A stretch of 10,608 nucleotides of DNA, taken from NCBI GenBank assembly GCA_045810285.1, contig JBJMWE010000478.1, positions 1-10,608 of the forward strand, read 5' to 3'. The position numbers were made by a program, and so were the translations under genes. Shown one piece after another: positions 1-7,984 of this stretch. The DNA comes from Scleromatobacter sp045810285 (GTDB taxonomy: Bacteria > Pseudomonadota > Gammaproteobacteria > Burkholderiales > Burkholderiaceae_C). The notes under the pieces are model-generated. The model was not told where the DNA came from, made no database searches, and saw only the letters and a program-made list of their open reading frames with translations. Each line of letters opens with the position of its first letter. Positions within the stretch are counted from its first letter, which is position 1.

Positions 1-413
1 CGCGCCTGCACGAGCCGGCGCGCGAGGCGGCGCTCGAAGTCGAAGTAGCGGTGCAGGTACAGGCGATCGTCGTCATCGAGGATCAGCGGCAGCGCCCCCG
101 GTGCGTCGCCCGTGCCGACGATGCCCGACCCGAGCAGCGCGGCACGCCAGCCCGCGACGTCCAGCCGCGGCGCCGCATCGACGTCGACGCCTTCGGCCGC
201 GAGCACGGACAGCATCAGGCAGACGTGCCCCTCGCTGACGGCGCGGCTGAGCGCCGCGGCCGCCCGCGCGACGGCGGCGACGCCCGCCGCATCCGCGCCC
301 TGCGCCTCGGCCCAGCGCGCCGCGTGGCGCGCGAAGCCCTCGGCGAGTCCGTGCTCGGGACCCTCGGGGGCTGCGGTGCGAGCGCCCTTCGGAGCGGCCG
401 TGCGGGCGCTCAT
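1..413 (-). CDS. recD: RecD, exodeoxyribonuclease V alpha subunit (N-terminal part, cut by window edge)
   Basis: RecD is the 5'-3' superfamily 1 helicase of RecBCD. Only the first 137 codons are visible and the frame is open to the left edge. Translating from the ATG at 413 gives a start MSARTAAPKGARTAAPEG, then a helical Ala-rich segment. Near the window edge comes PLILDDDDRLYLHRYFDFER, the typical RecD N-terminal signature (L-I/V-L-D ... RLYLxRYxxxE) that precedes the helicase core. The ATG overlaps the recB stop in an ATGA, and a perfect GGAGG lies seven bases upstream inside recB, which fixes the start. Walker A and all other helicase motifs would lie outside the window, so integrity cannot be judged. 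Residues 3-18 are a tandem octapeptide (ARTAAPKG/ARTAAPEG). Identity rests on the signature and on its place after recB. Confidence 0.9.
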   Translation of the reverse strand, partial: MSARTAAPKGARTAAPEGPEHGLAEGFARHAARWAEAQGADAAGVAAVARAAAALSRAVSEGHVCLMLSVLAAEGVDVDAAPRLDVAGWRAALLGSGIVGTGDAPGALPLILDDDDRLYLHRYFDFERRLARRLVQA

Positions 414-3400
414 GCCGCGGCCTCCGTCGCATCGAACAGCGCCGACAGCGCGGCGATGGTGGCCGTGGACGGCCGGTGGAAGAACACGCCGGTGGGCCGG
501 CCGGCCGCGTCGCGCCAGTCGGGCCGCACGCCGCGCACGAACAGGTAGACGGCGCCGCCCAGGTGGCGGCCCGGGTCGTAGCCGGGCAGGCGCCGACGCA
601 GGTAGCGATCGAGCGCCACCAGGTACAGCAGGTACTGCAGGTGGTAGCCCTGGTCGCGCATCGCGGCGGCCAGCGTGTCCTGGCCGTAGCGATCCGGCGC
701 GTCGCCCAGGTGGTTGGACTTCCAGTCGAGGATGAAGAAGCGCCCCTCGTGCTCGAAGACGAGGTCGATGAAGCCCTTGAGGAAGCCGCGCAGGGTGGCG
801 AACGACAGGCGCGGCATCGGGTAGCCATGGGCCTCCAGCAGCGCGTTGAGCGCCGCGGCGTCGAAGCGGTGAGAGGGCAGGTGGAACTCGAGCTCGACGA
901 GGCGGCGCTTTCGCGGCAGCTCGGCCAGGCGCAGCGCTTGCGCGGTGCCCAGTGGCAGCGGCGTCTCGAGGGTCTGCGCGAGAAGGCGCGCGAGCATGCG
1001 GCTGCGCAATGTGGCGTCGCCGGGCGCTTCCGGCGCGCCCATCGCGCGCAGCAGGTGCAGCGCCTGTTCGATGGCGCGCGGCCAGCCGGCGGGTTCCGTG
1101 AAGTCGGCGTTCTCGAAGGCCAGGTGGATCGCCTCCCCGGCGGCCGGGCCGCGCGGAAAGTTCAGCGGGTCGTCGTCGTCCGCGCGGAAGGGCGGGGCGT
1201 CGCCCGGCGCCGTCGCGGGCGCATCGGCGGCGCGCAGGTCGTGGTCGGCGCCCGAGCGATCGTGCGCGGCGCCGTGCGCGATGGCGCTGAAGCTGCCGAT
1301 GCGCCAGCCGGCCGGCAGCGTGGCCGGGGCGGGCAGGGCGGCGAGGGTGTCGGGCGAGGGGCGCGGGGCGTCCAGCGCCGTGAAACCGCCGCGAGGCAGC
1401 GGCTCGACGGCGATGGCGCCGTCCGAGCGTTGCGCCAGTGCCTGCCACGCGTCGTCGATCGCCTGCGGGCCGTTGCGGTGTTCGAACCACTCCTGCGGCG
1501 ACAGCCCCGCCCCGGCCACCAGCCAGTTCAGCAGGCTGCGGGTGCTCGCCGTGCTGCTGACGGTCTGGCCCGCCTTGCTGCGGTAGCAGCCCGCGACGAT
1601 CACGCAGCGGTGCACCGCGCGCGTCAGCGCCACGTAGACCAGGCGCAGCGTCTCCGCGGATTCCTCCAGCTTCAGCCGCAGCTTGACGTTCTTCTGCCAG
1701 GTCTTGTCGCGGAAGTCGTGGCCGTAGTCGATGATCGAGCGGCCGTGTTCGTCGTGGTAGGCCTTGCCGGTGAGTCCGTCGGGCCGGCCGCCGCGCGCGG
1801 CGCTCCAGAGGAACGGGCAGAACACCACGGGGTATTCGAGGCCCTTGGACTTGTGGATGGTGACGATCTGCACCAGGTTCTGGTCGGACTCCAGCCGCAG
1901 CTGGGTGGCGTCGCCGGCCTCGGGCGCGAGGCGCTGCTGCCGGAACCAGCGCAGCAGCGTGTCGGGCGCGGCGTGGCGCTCGCCGGCCTCGTGCAGGCAT
2001 TCGACCAGGTGCAGCAGGTTGGTCAGGCGCCGCTCGCCATCGGGCCGCGCCAGCAGCCGGCCGGCCACGTGGTGCTCGGCGAGCCACCGGCGCAGCATGA
2101 AGCCGACGCCGCGCTGCAGCCAGACCTCGCGCCAGCCCGCGAAGCGCTGCACGGCATCCAGCAGCGCGGATTCGTCGCCGGACAGCGCCAGGATGGCGGC
2201 CGCGTCCTCGCCCATCAGGCCGGTGGCCAGCGCCGCCTTCAACGTGCGCTCGCGCGCCGGCTCGAGGACGGCGGTGAGCACGCGATCCAGTTCCTCGGCA
2301 TCGTCGCTGCGGAACACGCTGGCCTGCGACAGCTCGACGCTGCCGACGCCGCGCGCGCTGAGCGCCTGGCGGATGCGCGAGCCCTGCGCGTTGCTGCGCA
2401 CCAGCACCGCGATGTCGCCGGCGGCCAGCGGGCGGGCCTGTGCGCCCGCGCCGAGCGTGACCTCGCCGCGCTGCGCCGCCGCCAGCAGCCGCGCGATCTC
2501 GTCGGCCGTGGCGTCCACCACGGCCTCCTTCGCATCGCGCTCGAAGATCGGCTCGCCGTCGTCGGCCGGCGGCAGCGTCCACACCTGCAGCGGTGCGCGC
2601 GGCGCGCTGGCGTCGGCCAAGGGCTGGCGCGGCTTCTGGCCGAAGGCCACCGTCTGGTAGCCGAGGCCGTCCATCATGAAGGCGCGCGGGTTGGTCGTGA
2701 ACAGCGCGTTGAGCGCGCGGATCAGCGGCTCGGTGGAACGCTGGTTCTCGCCCAGCGAATAGCGCGCCACGGCATGCGCACCGGCCTCGAGGTAGGTGTG
2801 CAGGTCGGCGTTGCGGAAGCTGTAGATCGCCTGCTTCGGGTCGCCGACGAAGAACAGCGGCGCGTCCGACAGCGTGTCGTCGGTGGGCGCCGTGTAGATC
2901 GTGCGGAAGATGGCGAACTGCAGCGGGTCGGTGTCCTGGAACTCGTCGATCAGCGCGGCGGGGAAGCGCTTCTTCAACTCGCCGGCCAGCAGCGGGTCGC
3001 CGTTGGCCAGGCGGTCGTGCAGGTTGGACAGCATGTCGTCGAAGGCGATGACGCGCTGGCGGCGCTTGGCCGCGCGCTGCGCCTGCGTGCCTTCCTCCAG
3101 CAGCTGGCGCAGCAGCGCGAGGCGGCCGAAGGCCAGCGCCTGCGTCGAGGCGGCGCGCAGGTCGACCAGGCGCTGCGCGAGCTCGAAGAAGTCGTGCGGC
3201 GGCACGCTCTTCTTCGCCTTCCGGGTGCCGAAGACGCGGTCGCTGCCGAGGAGCTCGAGCTTGTCCGCTTCGGCCGCGAGCGCGGCCATGCCGTCGGCTT
3301 CGCGCAGCACCTCGTCCCACGACGCGAAGGCCGTGGCCAGCGCCTCGTCGGAGTAGCTGCGGCCGTCGAGCGACTCCCGGGCTTCGAACAGCAGTTCGCG

Positions 3401-4201
3401 AATCGTCTCGCGTTGCGCGTGCCAGAGCGCGCGCGCGGCGGCATGCGCCTCGTTGATGGACGCCGAATCGATGCGCCGCACCGTGTCGAGTTCCGCGGGC
3501 CACGCCGCGTGCGCCAGCGGCTTGGACAGGTGGCGCTTGAGCAACGCCGCGAAGCCCGCCGGCGAATCCTTGCTGGCCACGAGATGGGCGGCCAGTGCGG
3601 CGTCGAGGTCGTCGGCGGCGATGCGGCGGCGCCAGAAGTCGTTGGCGGCTTCGGCCACCCAGTCGGCGTCGTCCTGCACCAGGGCCATCTCGAGCGGCAT
3701 CTGCGCGGTGAACGGCGTGTCGGCGAGCGCGCGCTGGCAGAAGCCGTGGATCGTGAAGATGGACGCCTCGTCGAACGTGGCCTGGGCGAGCGCCAGCCGC
3801 GCGATCATGTCGGCGGACTGCAGGCCGTGCTGCTCGCGTGCCGAGCGCACGAGCCGTTCGACGAACTCGTCGCCGCCGGCTGGCGGCTCGCCGGCCTGCT
3901 CGGCGCGCAGCCAGGCGAGCGTGTCGACGATGCGCTGGCGGATGCGCTCGCGCAGTTCGGCCGTCGCCGCGTTGGTGAACGTGACCACCAGGATGCGCTG
4001 CACCTCCAGGCGCTTTTCCAGCAGCAGCCGCAGGTACAGCCCGCAGATGTTCCAGGTCTTGCCGGTGCCGGCCGAGGCCTCGATCTGGCGGATGCCGGCC
4101 AGCGGGCAGGCGAAGACGTCCAGCGGCGCGAAGGGCGGCGCCGCCGTCGTCGGGCCGCCTGCATGCCGGCTGCCGGTTGCCGTCGATCGGGCCGCGGTCA
4201 T
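410..4201 (-). CDS. recB: RecB, exodeoxyribonuclease V beta subunit
   Basis: RecB is the 3'-5' helicase and sole nuclease of RecBCD. It unwinds and cuts DNA from double-strand ends and, after Chi, loads RecA. The 1263-residue product (E. coli RecB has 1180) shows the full superfamily 1A set. Walker A is SAGTGKT (43-49), motif Ia VVTFTNAAT (72-80), and motif II LIDEFQDTD (417-425). Motif III is VGDPKQAIYSFR (452-463), motif IV ENQRS (485-489), motif V TIHKSKGLEYPVVF (781-794), and motif VI VYVALTRA (855-862). The C-terminal nuclease keeps H1026, E1030, D1146 (GFID), D1159 and K1161 (LDWKSN) and the QYLLY motif (1189-1193), so it should be catalytic. The ATG at 4201 overlaps the recC stop (ATGA). 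That start gives about 19 residues more before Walker A than E. coli has, and a Pro/Ala/Asp-rich linker (about 940-1020) precedes the nuclease. The reading frame stays open far upstream of this start, across recC, but that part is a shadow of recC. Confidence 0.97.
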   Translation of the reverse strand: MTAARSTATGSRHAGGPTTAAPPFAPLDVFACPLAGIRQIEASAGTGKTWNICGLYLRLLLEKRLEVQRILVVTFTNAATAELRERIRQRIVDTLAWLRAEQAGEPPAGGDEFVERLVRSAREQHGLQSADMIARLALAQATFDEASIFTIHGFCQRALADTPFTAQMPLEMALVQDDADWVAEAANDFWRRRIAADDLDAALAAHLVASKDSPAGFAALLKRHLSKPLAHAAWPAELDTVRRIDSASINEAHAAARALWHAQRETIRELLFEARESLDGRSYSDEALATAFASWDEVLREADGMAALAAEADKLELLGSDRVFGTRKAKKSVPPHDFFELAQRLVDLRAASTQALAFGRLALLRQLLEEGTQAQRAAKRRQRVIAFDDMLSNLHDRLANGDPLLAGELKKRFPAALIDEFQDTDPLQFAIFRTIYTAPTDDTLSDAPLFFVGDPKQAIYSFRNADLHTYLEAGAHAVARYSLGENQRSTEPLIRALNALFTTNPRAFMMDGLGYQTVAFGQKPRQPLADASAPRAPLQVWTLPPADDGEPIFERDAKEAVVDATADEIARLLAAAQRGEVTLGAGAQARPLAAGDIAVLVRSNAQGSRIRQALSARGVGSVELSQASVFRSDDAEELDRVLTAVLEPARERTLKAALATGLMGEDAAAILALSGDESALLDAVQRFAGWREVWLQRGVGFMLRRWLAEHHVAGRLLARPDGERRLTNLLHLVECLHEAGERHAAPDTLLRWFRQQRLAPEAGDATQLRLESDQNLVQIVTIHKSKGLEYPVVFCPFLWSAARGGRPDGLTGKAYHDEHGRSIIDYGHDFRDKTWQKNVKLRLKLEESAETLRLVYVALTRAVHRCVIVAGCYRSKAGQTVSSTASTRSLLNWLVAGAGLSPQEWFEHRNGPQAIDDAWQALAQRSDGAIAVEPLPRGGFTALDAPRPSPDTLAALPAPATLPAGWRIGSFSAIAHGAAHDRSGADHDLRAADAPATAPGDAPPFRADDDDPLNFPRGPAAGEAIHLAFENADFTEPAGWPRAIEQALHLLRAMGAPEAPGDATLRSRMLARLLAQTLETPLPLGTAQALRLAELPRKRRLVELEFHLPSHRFDAAALNALLEAHGYPMPRLSFATLRGFLKGFIDLVFEHEGRFFILDWKSNHLGDAPDRYGQDTLAAAMRDQGYHLQYLLYLVALDRYLRRRLPGYDPGRHLGGAVYLFVRGVRPDWRDAAGRPTGVFFHRPSTATIAALSALFDATEAAA
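421..425 (-). promoter_or_regulatory. Ribosome binding site of recD
   Basis: The minus strand reads GGAGG, then seven bases, then the recD ATG at 413. It lies within the last codons of recB. This is the strongest Shine-Dalgarno sequence in the rec cluster, so recD can recruit ribosomes itself as well as through the ATGA overlap. Confidence 0.75.
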
Positions 4202-7200
4202 TCGTCCAGCGCCAGGCAGTCGCGCAGCGGCCCGAAGACGGCCAGCGCGTTGTCGTAGAACTCGTCGACCCGGTCCGGCGAGAACGGATCGGGGCGGCCG
4301 CGCAGCGCCAGGCGGATGCCGGCGTCCCGGCCCTCGGCGAACTCGTTGAAGGCGCCGGGGCGGAACCTGGCGATGGCCCGGGACGGACCGTCGCGGTCGC
4401 CTTCGAGCCAGGCCCAGGCCGAGCGCGGGAAGAAGGCCAGCGGCTCGCGCAGGCCTTTGGCGTACAGGCGCAGGAGCGTCTCGAGCGTGGCGGCCGGCGC
4501 CTCGGCCTCGTTGAGGAAGAAGCGGCCGTCGCGCGCGATGCCGGTGGTGACCGGCAGCACGCCGGCGGGCGCGTCGTGGCACAGCAGCAGGTGCGGCAGC
4601 CAGGCGTCGAGGTAGTCGACAGGCGACTTCTTCGCGTAGCGGTGGCGCAGCAGCCCGCGCGGCCGCAGGTCGGCGAACTCGCCGTGCAGTTGCCAGCGTT
4701 CGCCGTCGATGTCGACGACCAGGCGGGCGGCGTGCGGCGGCAGCGCAGGATGCGCCGTGTGCTTGCGGACCTCGGCGGCGAACTGGCCCAGGCCGTCGAG
4801 CTCGCGCTCCAGGAAGCGCAGGCCGAAGCCGCCGGCGGGCAGCGCGGTTCCCGCCAGCGCCAGCGTGCGCGCGGTCGCGAGCGGCAGGCCTTCCAGCAGC
4901 GCGGGCAGCAGCAACTGCACCAGCGGTGCGCGGCCGCCGTTGTCCGGCACGAAGGGTTCGTCGTCCTGCAGCGCCTCGTCGTCGCGCCGCAGCGCGATGC
5001 AGAGGCGCTGCTCCACCAGGAAGCGGCATGGGTTGCGCAGGAAGGCGGACAGGCGCGCCAGCGGCACGTCGCGCCACGCCGCATCCACCGGTGGCAGCGG
5101 CTGGGTGATGAAGGGCGCGGACGATGCGGCCGCGGCCGCGTCGTCGTCGCCCTCGTCGTCGAAGGCCGCGACCCCCGCGGCCGGCGGCGGCGCCGACAAG
5201 CCCTGGCGCAACGCCTGGGCGTAGTCGGCCTGGAAGCTGCGCAGGCGCGGCTCGCGCGTGGCCACGTCGAATGCCTGCAGCGCGAACGGCTGCAGCGGAT
5301 GCTCGACCACCAGCGCGTGCCGGGCGAGCGCGCGTGACGCGGCGTCCGCGGGCGCACGCGCGAGCGCGGGCACGAGCGTCTCCAGCAGCTCGGCCACCAG
5401 CACCGAGGCCGGCCGCACCGAGTTGTCGCGCACGCTGCGGCCCGCGTGGCTCAGGTGCACGCGGTCGCGCGCGGCCAGGATCAGGTCGAGGAACAGGTTG
5501 CGTTCGTCGAGCCGCCGCTGGCGATCGCCGGCGCGCGGTGCGAGGTTCATCAGGTCGAATTCGGCGGGCCGCGCGGTGGTGGGAAAGGCGCCGTCGTCCA
5601 GGCCGATGGCGCAGACCACGCGGAACGGCACGTTGCGCAGGCTGCTCATCGCGGCGAAGGTGATGAAGCCGGTGGGCACGCCGCCGCGCGCAGGGTCGGA
5701 CAGCGCCTGTTCCAGCGCGGCGCGCACGACCTCCAGCGGCAGCGGCGCCTCCGACCCGCTGCGGCGCCACTGGTCGCCCAGGCGGGCGATCTCCTCGTCG
5801 ACTTCGCGTAGGTCTTCCAGGTCGACGTCGGCCGGTGCGACGAAATCGCGCAACGCGTCGGCCAGGATCGCGGGCCAGTCGGCGGGCGGGCACGGCAGCG
5901 CCACGCGTTCGCGCAGCGATTTCAGCGCGTCGACGAAGCGCCAGAACGCGCCCAGCGTGAGCGCCCGGGAGCCTTCGGCATCGCCGGCGGGCAGGCGGCC
6001 CTGGAACGGCGTGGCGATGTGCGAGGGCAGCGCATAGCCCAGGAACAGGCGGTCGAGCCCGTCGGCGAAGCTGTGGCGCGCATGCGCCGGCACGTCGAAG
6101 CTGCCGCGATGCTCGGCGTCGAGCGCCCAGTGGATGCCGGCGTCGACCAGCCAGTCGCGCACCTGGTCGAGGTCGTCCTCGGCCAGGCCATGGCGGCGCG
6201 CGACCACCGGCTGCTGCAGCAGGCCGAAGACCTCGTTGACCGGCAGGCGCGACGCGACCAGCGCCAGCAGCTCCAGCAACGCGCGCGCCGGCGCGTTGAC
6301 CTGGGCGCGGGCCCGGCCGCTGATCGCGTAGGGCAGGTGGCGCTCCCGCGGCGCGGTGCCGAAGATGGCGTCGACCAGCGGTGCGGCGGCATCGAGGTCG
6401 GGCGTGACGACGAGGATGTCGCCGGGCTGCGGCGGGTCGTCGCCGGCCATCAGCGCGAGCAGGCGGTCGTGCAATACCTCCAGCTCGCGGGTGAGCGAGT
6501 GGCACACGTGCACCTCGACGCTGCGATCCGCTGCGAGCTCGGACAGCGAGCCCGGCTCGAGTTCGGCCAGGTCGAGGATGGCGTCCTGCAGCGCGCCCAG
6601 CACGCTGCGCGCGCCGGTGCGCGTGAACACGGCGTCCTCGATGGCGCCGTCGGACGCGGCATCGACCAGCAGGCCGAGGGCCGACTGCGTCTGCCGGCCC
6701 CAGGCCGCGAGCAGCCGGTTGCCCTGCTCGTGGAACTGCAGCTCGCCCTGCGCCGCCAGCCACGCGAGGCGGCGCGAATCGACGACATCGAACCAGTACT
6801 CCTGGCACGGGTTCAGCGCGTACACGTGCAGCTCGACATGGCGGCCCAGGCGTTGCAGCAGTTCCAGGTGCACCGGCGGCATGGTGGGCAGGCAGAACAC
6901 GTGCGCGCTGGCGGGCAGCCGGTCGCCCCCGGCCAGGCTGATGCCGCGCGCATCGAGCAGCGCCAGAAGCGCGAGGATGGGGTGGCGCCCGTCGCTGGCC
7001 GTCTCCTGCGCGAGGCGGCGCCACAGCGCGGCCTGCCACGCCTGGTCGAGCGCGGCGCCGGCGTCGGCGCCGGGCAACGGGATCGTCTCCCCGCGGAACC
7101 ACGCCTCCAGCCATTCGGGCCGGTAGACGAGGTATTGTTCGAACAAGCCGGCCACGCGGCGCGCCAGCTCGTGGCGCATGACGGCGTCGGCGTTGGCCAG

Positions 7201-7545
7201 CCAGGCGGCCAGCCGCGGCTGGCGTTCGCTCCAGGCGCCGTCCTCGAAGGCTGCGAGGATGCGCCAGCCGAACACATCGGCGTCGAAGCGGGCGGCTTCG
7301 GGCAGGTCCGGCAGCAGCTGGGCCGTCTGCTTCCACAGCCAGTGGGCCAGGTACGAGAACTCGACGTTGGCGCACACGCCATGGCGGCGCGCGAGATCGA
7401 TGATCAGCCGCCGCGTGATGGCCGCGCTCGGCACGATGACCTCGTCGGCATCGAACGGCGAACGGCCCGGTGCCTGCCTGCCGAGCCGCTCGGCGAGCCG
7501 GTCGGCAAGAGTCTCGAAACGGTTGGCGAAATGGAGATGGAGCAT
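4198..7545 (-). CDS. recC: RecC, exodeoxyribonuclease V gamma subunit
   Basis: RecC is the scaffold of RecBCD. It splits the duplex, passes the strands to RecB and RecD, and scans the 3' strand for Chi. The product has 1115 residues (E. coli 1122). It starts MLHLHFANRFETL, comparable to E. coli MLRVYHSNRLDVL, which supports the ATG at 7545. Conserved blocks are LFEQYLVYRPEWL (134-146), MSSLRNVPFRVVCAIGLDDG (633-652), FDLM (663-666), GDRQRR (673-678) and GRSVRDNS (702-709), all with close E. coli counterparts. RecC is a dead helicase/nuclease fold, so missing Walker motifs are expected. A variable Pro/Ala/Asp-rich loop occupies about 787-812. Several positions tied to Chi recognition in E. coli are changed (see findings). 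It is first of the recC-recB-recD run, with no ptrA between recC and recB. No Shine-Dalgarno sequence is visible before the ATG, and no in-frame ATG, GTG or TTG lies close upstream. Confidence 0.96.
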   Translation of the reverse strand: MLHLHFANRFETLADRLAERLGRQAPGRSPFDADEVIVPSAAITRRLIIDLARRHGVCANVEFSYLAHWLWKQTAQLLPDLPEAARFDADVFGWRILAAFEDGAWSERQPRLAAWLANADAVMRHELARRVAGLFEQYLVYRPEWLEAWFRGETIPLPGADAGAALDQAWQAALWRRLAQETASDGRHPILALLALLDARGISLAGGDRLPASAHVFCLPTMPPVHLELLQRLGRHVELHVYALNPCQEYWFDVVDSRRLAWLAAQGELQFHEQGNRLLAAWGRQTQSALGLLVDAASDGAIEDAVFTRTGARSVLGALQDAILDLAELEPGSLSELAADRSVEVHVCHSLTRELEVLHDRLLALMAGDDPPQPGDILVVTPDLDAAAPLVDAIFGTAPRERHLPYAISGRARAQVNAPARALLELLALVASRLPVNEVFGLLQQPVVARRHGLAEDDLDQVRDWLVDAGIHWALDAEHRGSFDVPAHARHSFADGLDRLFLGYALPSHIATPFQGRLPAGDAEGSRALTLGAFWRFVDALKSLRERVALPCPPADWPAILADALRDFVAPADVDLEDLREVDEEIARLGDQWRRSGSEAPLPLEVVRAALEQALSDPARGGVPTGFITFAAMSSLRNVPFRVVCAIGLDDGAFPTTARPAEFDLMNLAPRAGDRQRRLDERNLFLDLILAARDRVHLSHAGRSVRDNSVRPASVLVAELLETLVPALARAPADAASRALARHALVVEHPLQPFALQAFDVATREPRLRSFQADYAQALRQGLSAPPPAAGVAAFDDEGDDDAAAAASSAPFITQPLPPVDAAWRDVPLARLSAFLRNPCRFLVEQRLCIALRRDDEALQDDEPFVPDNGGRAPLVQLLLPALLEGLPLATARTLALAGTALPAGGFGLRFLERELDGLGQFAAEVRKHTAHPALPPHAARLVVDIDGERWQLHGEFADLRPRGLLRHRYAKKSPVDYLDAWLPHLLLCHDAPAGVLPVTTGIARDGRFFLNEAEAPAATLETLLRLYAKGLREPLAFFPRSAWAWLEGDRDGPSRAIARFRPGAFNEFAEGRDAGIRLALRGRPDPFSPDRVDEFYDNALAVFGPLRDCLALDE

Positions 7546-7709
7546 GCAGGGCAGGGGGATCGACCCCGCCGATTGTGACGGCTGCGCGGACGGCCGCCCG
7601 CGGGGATGGGCCGGTTATCGTGCGGGATGCCAGGCTCATGGGGTGAGCTTGTGGGAGTCGGCGCGCATCCGCCGGTCGTCCTGGCCTCGGCACCTGCGCT
7701 TCGCGCCCG

Positions 7710-7935
7710 GCGCCGCAGGCAAGGCCGCCTTGGCGAGGCGTTCGTCAGCGCGAGACGCAAGACCGAGCGCAGTTGCACTCCGGGCGCCGCGCAAGGCCGC
7801 AGGCCATCGCCGACGTCGTGAAGCATGAGCGAGACAGGAACCCGACGCCGCCCCGCGACACGCGGTCTCCGCGCGCCGGCCTCGCGCGCCGCGTGTCGCC
7901 TCCGGCGCAGCGTCCAGCGCCGCAGGCAGGCCGCC
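7710..7935. repeat. Three degenerate copies of a GC-rich motif
   Basis: Related 19-22 base segments lie at 7710-7729 (gcgccgcaggcaaggccgcc), 7784-7805 (gcgccgcgcaaggccgcaggcc) and 7917-7935 (gcgccgcaggcaggccgcc). The first and third differ by one missing base. Each can form small hairpins. They may be remnants of an intergenic repeat family or chance similarity in GC-rich DNA. The window alone cannot tell which. Confidence 0.35.
7855..7899. repeat. Long inverted repeat (17 paired bases) in the DUF2807-recC spacer
   Basis: The outer arms gcgacacgcgg (7855-7865) and ccgcgtgtcgc (7889-7899) are perfectly complementary over 11 bp. Inside them, cgcgcg (7870-7875) pairs with cgcgcg (7883-7888), leaving a one-sided TCTC bulge (7866-7869) and a 7-base loop. 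The hairpin sits 86 bases after the DUF2807 stop. Neither side has a T-run, so it is not a standard intrinsic terminator. It could protect the 3' end of the DUF2807 message, help Rho-dependent termination, or be part of a dispersed repeat. Confidence 0.6.
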
Positions 7936-7970
7936 ACTTCGGGGGCGCTCGCCGCGGCCCCGAGGTCTGC

Positions 7971-7984
7971 GGCCGTTCTCGGCC
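7971..7984 (-). terminator. Small hairpin directly after the DUF2807 stop (weak candidate)
   Basis: On the minus strand, GGCCG-AGAA-CGGCC forms a perfect 5-bp stem with a tetraloop, starting at the base after the TGA. No T-run follows, so a terminator role is only possible. Confidence 0.2.

Larger units (their letters stand above)
7546..7984. other. 439-bp non-coding spacer rich in inverted repeats
   Basis: This is the only stretch over 300 bases without a supportable gene. It lies between the DUF2807 stop and the recC start, so it should hold the end of one transcript and the promoter of recC. Open frames cross it on both strands, but they are Arg/Pro/Ala-rich and have no ribosome binding site or recognisable motif, as expected in very GC-rich DNA. 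On the minus strand, promoter-like pieces upstream of recC are limited to -10 resemblances (GATAAC at 7619-7614, CACAAT at 7577-7572) without a good -35, so no promoter is called. Just before recC, GGGG-TCGAT-CCCC could fold. Several GC-rich inverted repeats are present, for example CCTGCG/CGCAGG arms at 7693-7698 and 7714-7719. Confidence 0.6.

Noticed and set aside
476..4258. Plus-strand open frame of 1260 codons antisense to recB
   Set aside because: It is rich in Arg/Gly/Ala/Val/Gln with no recognisable motif, and recB on the other strand has every helicase and nuclease motif. Long antisense frames are expected in DNA with very high third-position GC.
4202..7693. In-frame upstream extension of recB giving a protein of over 2400 residues
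   Set aside because: The extension is an Arg/Ala/Pro-rich shadow of recC in another frame. The recB ATG overlaps the recC stop and matches the family start region.
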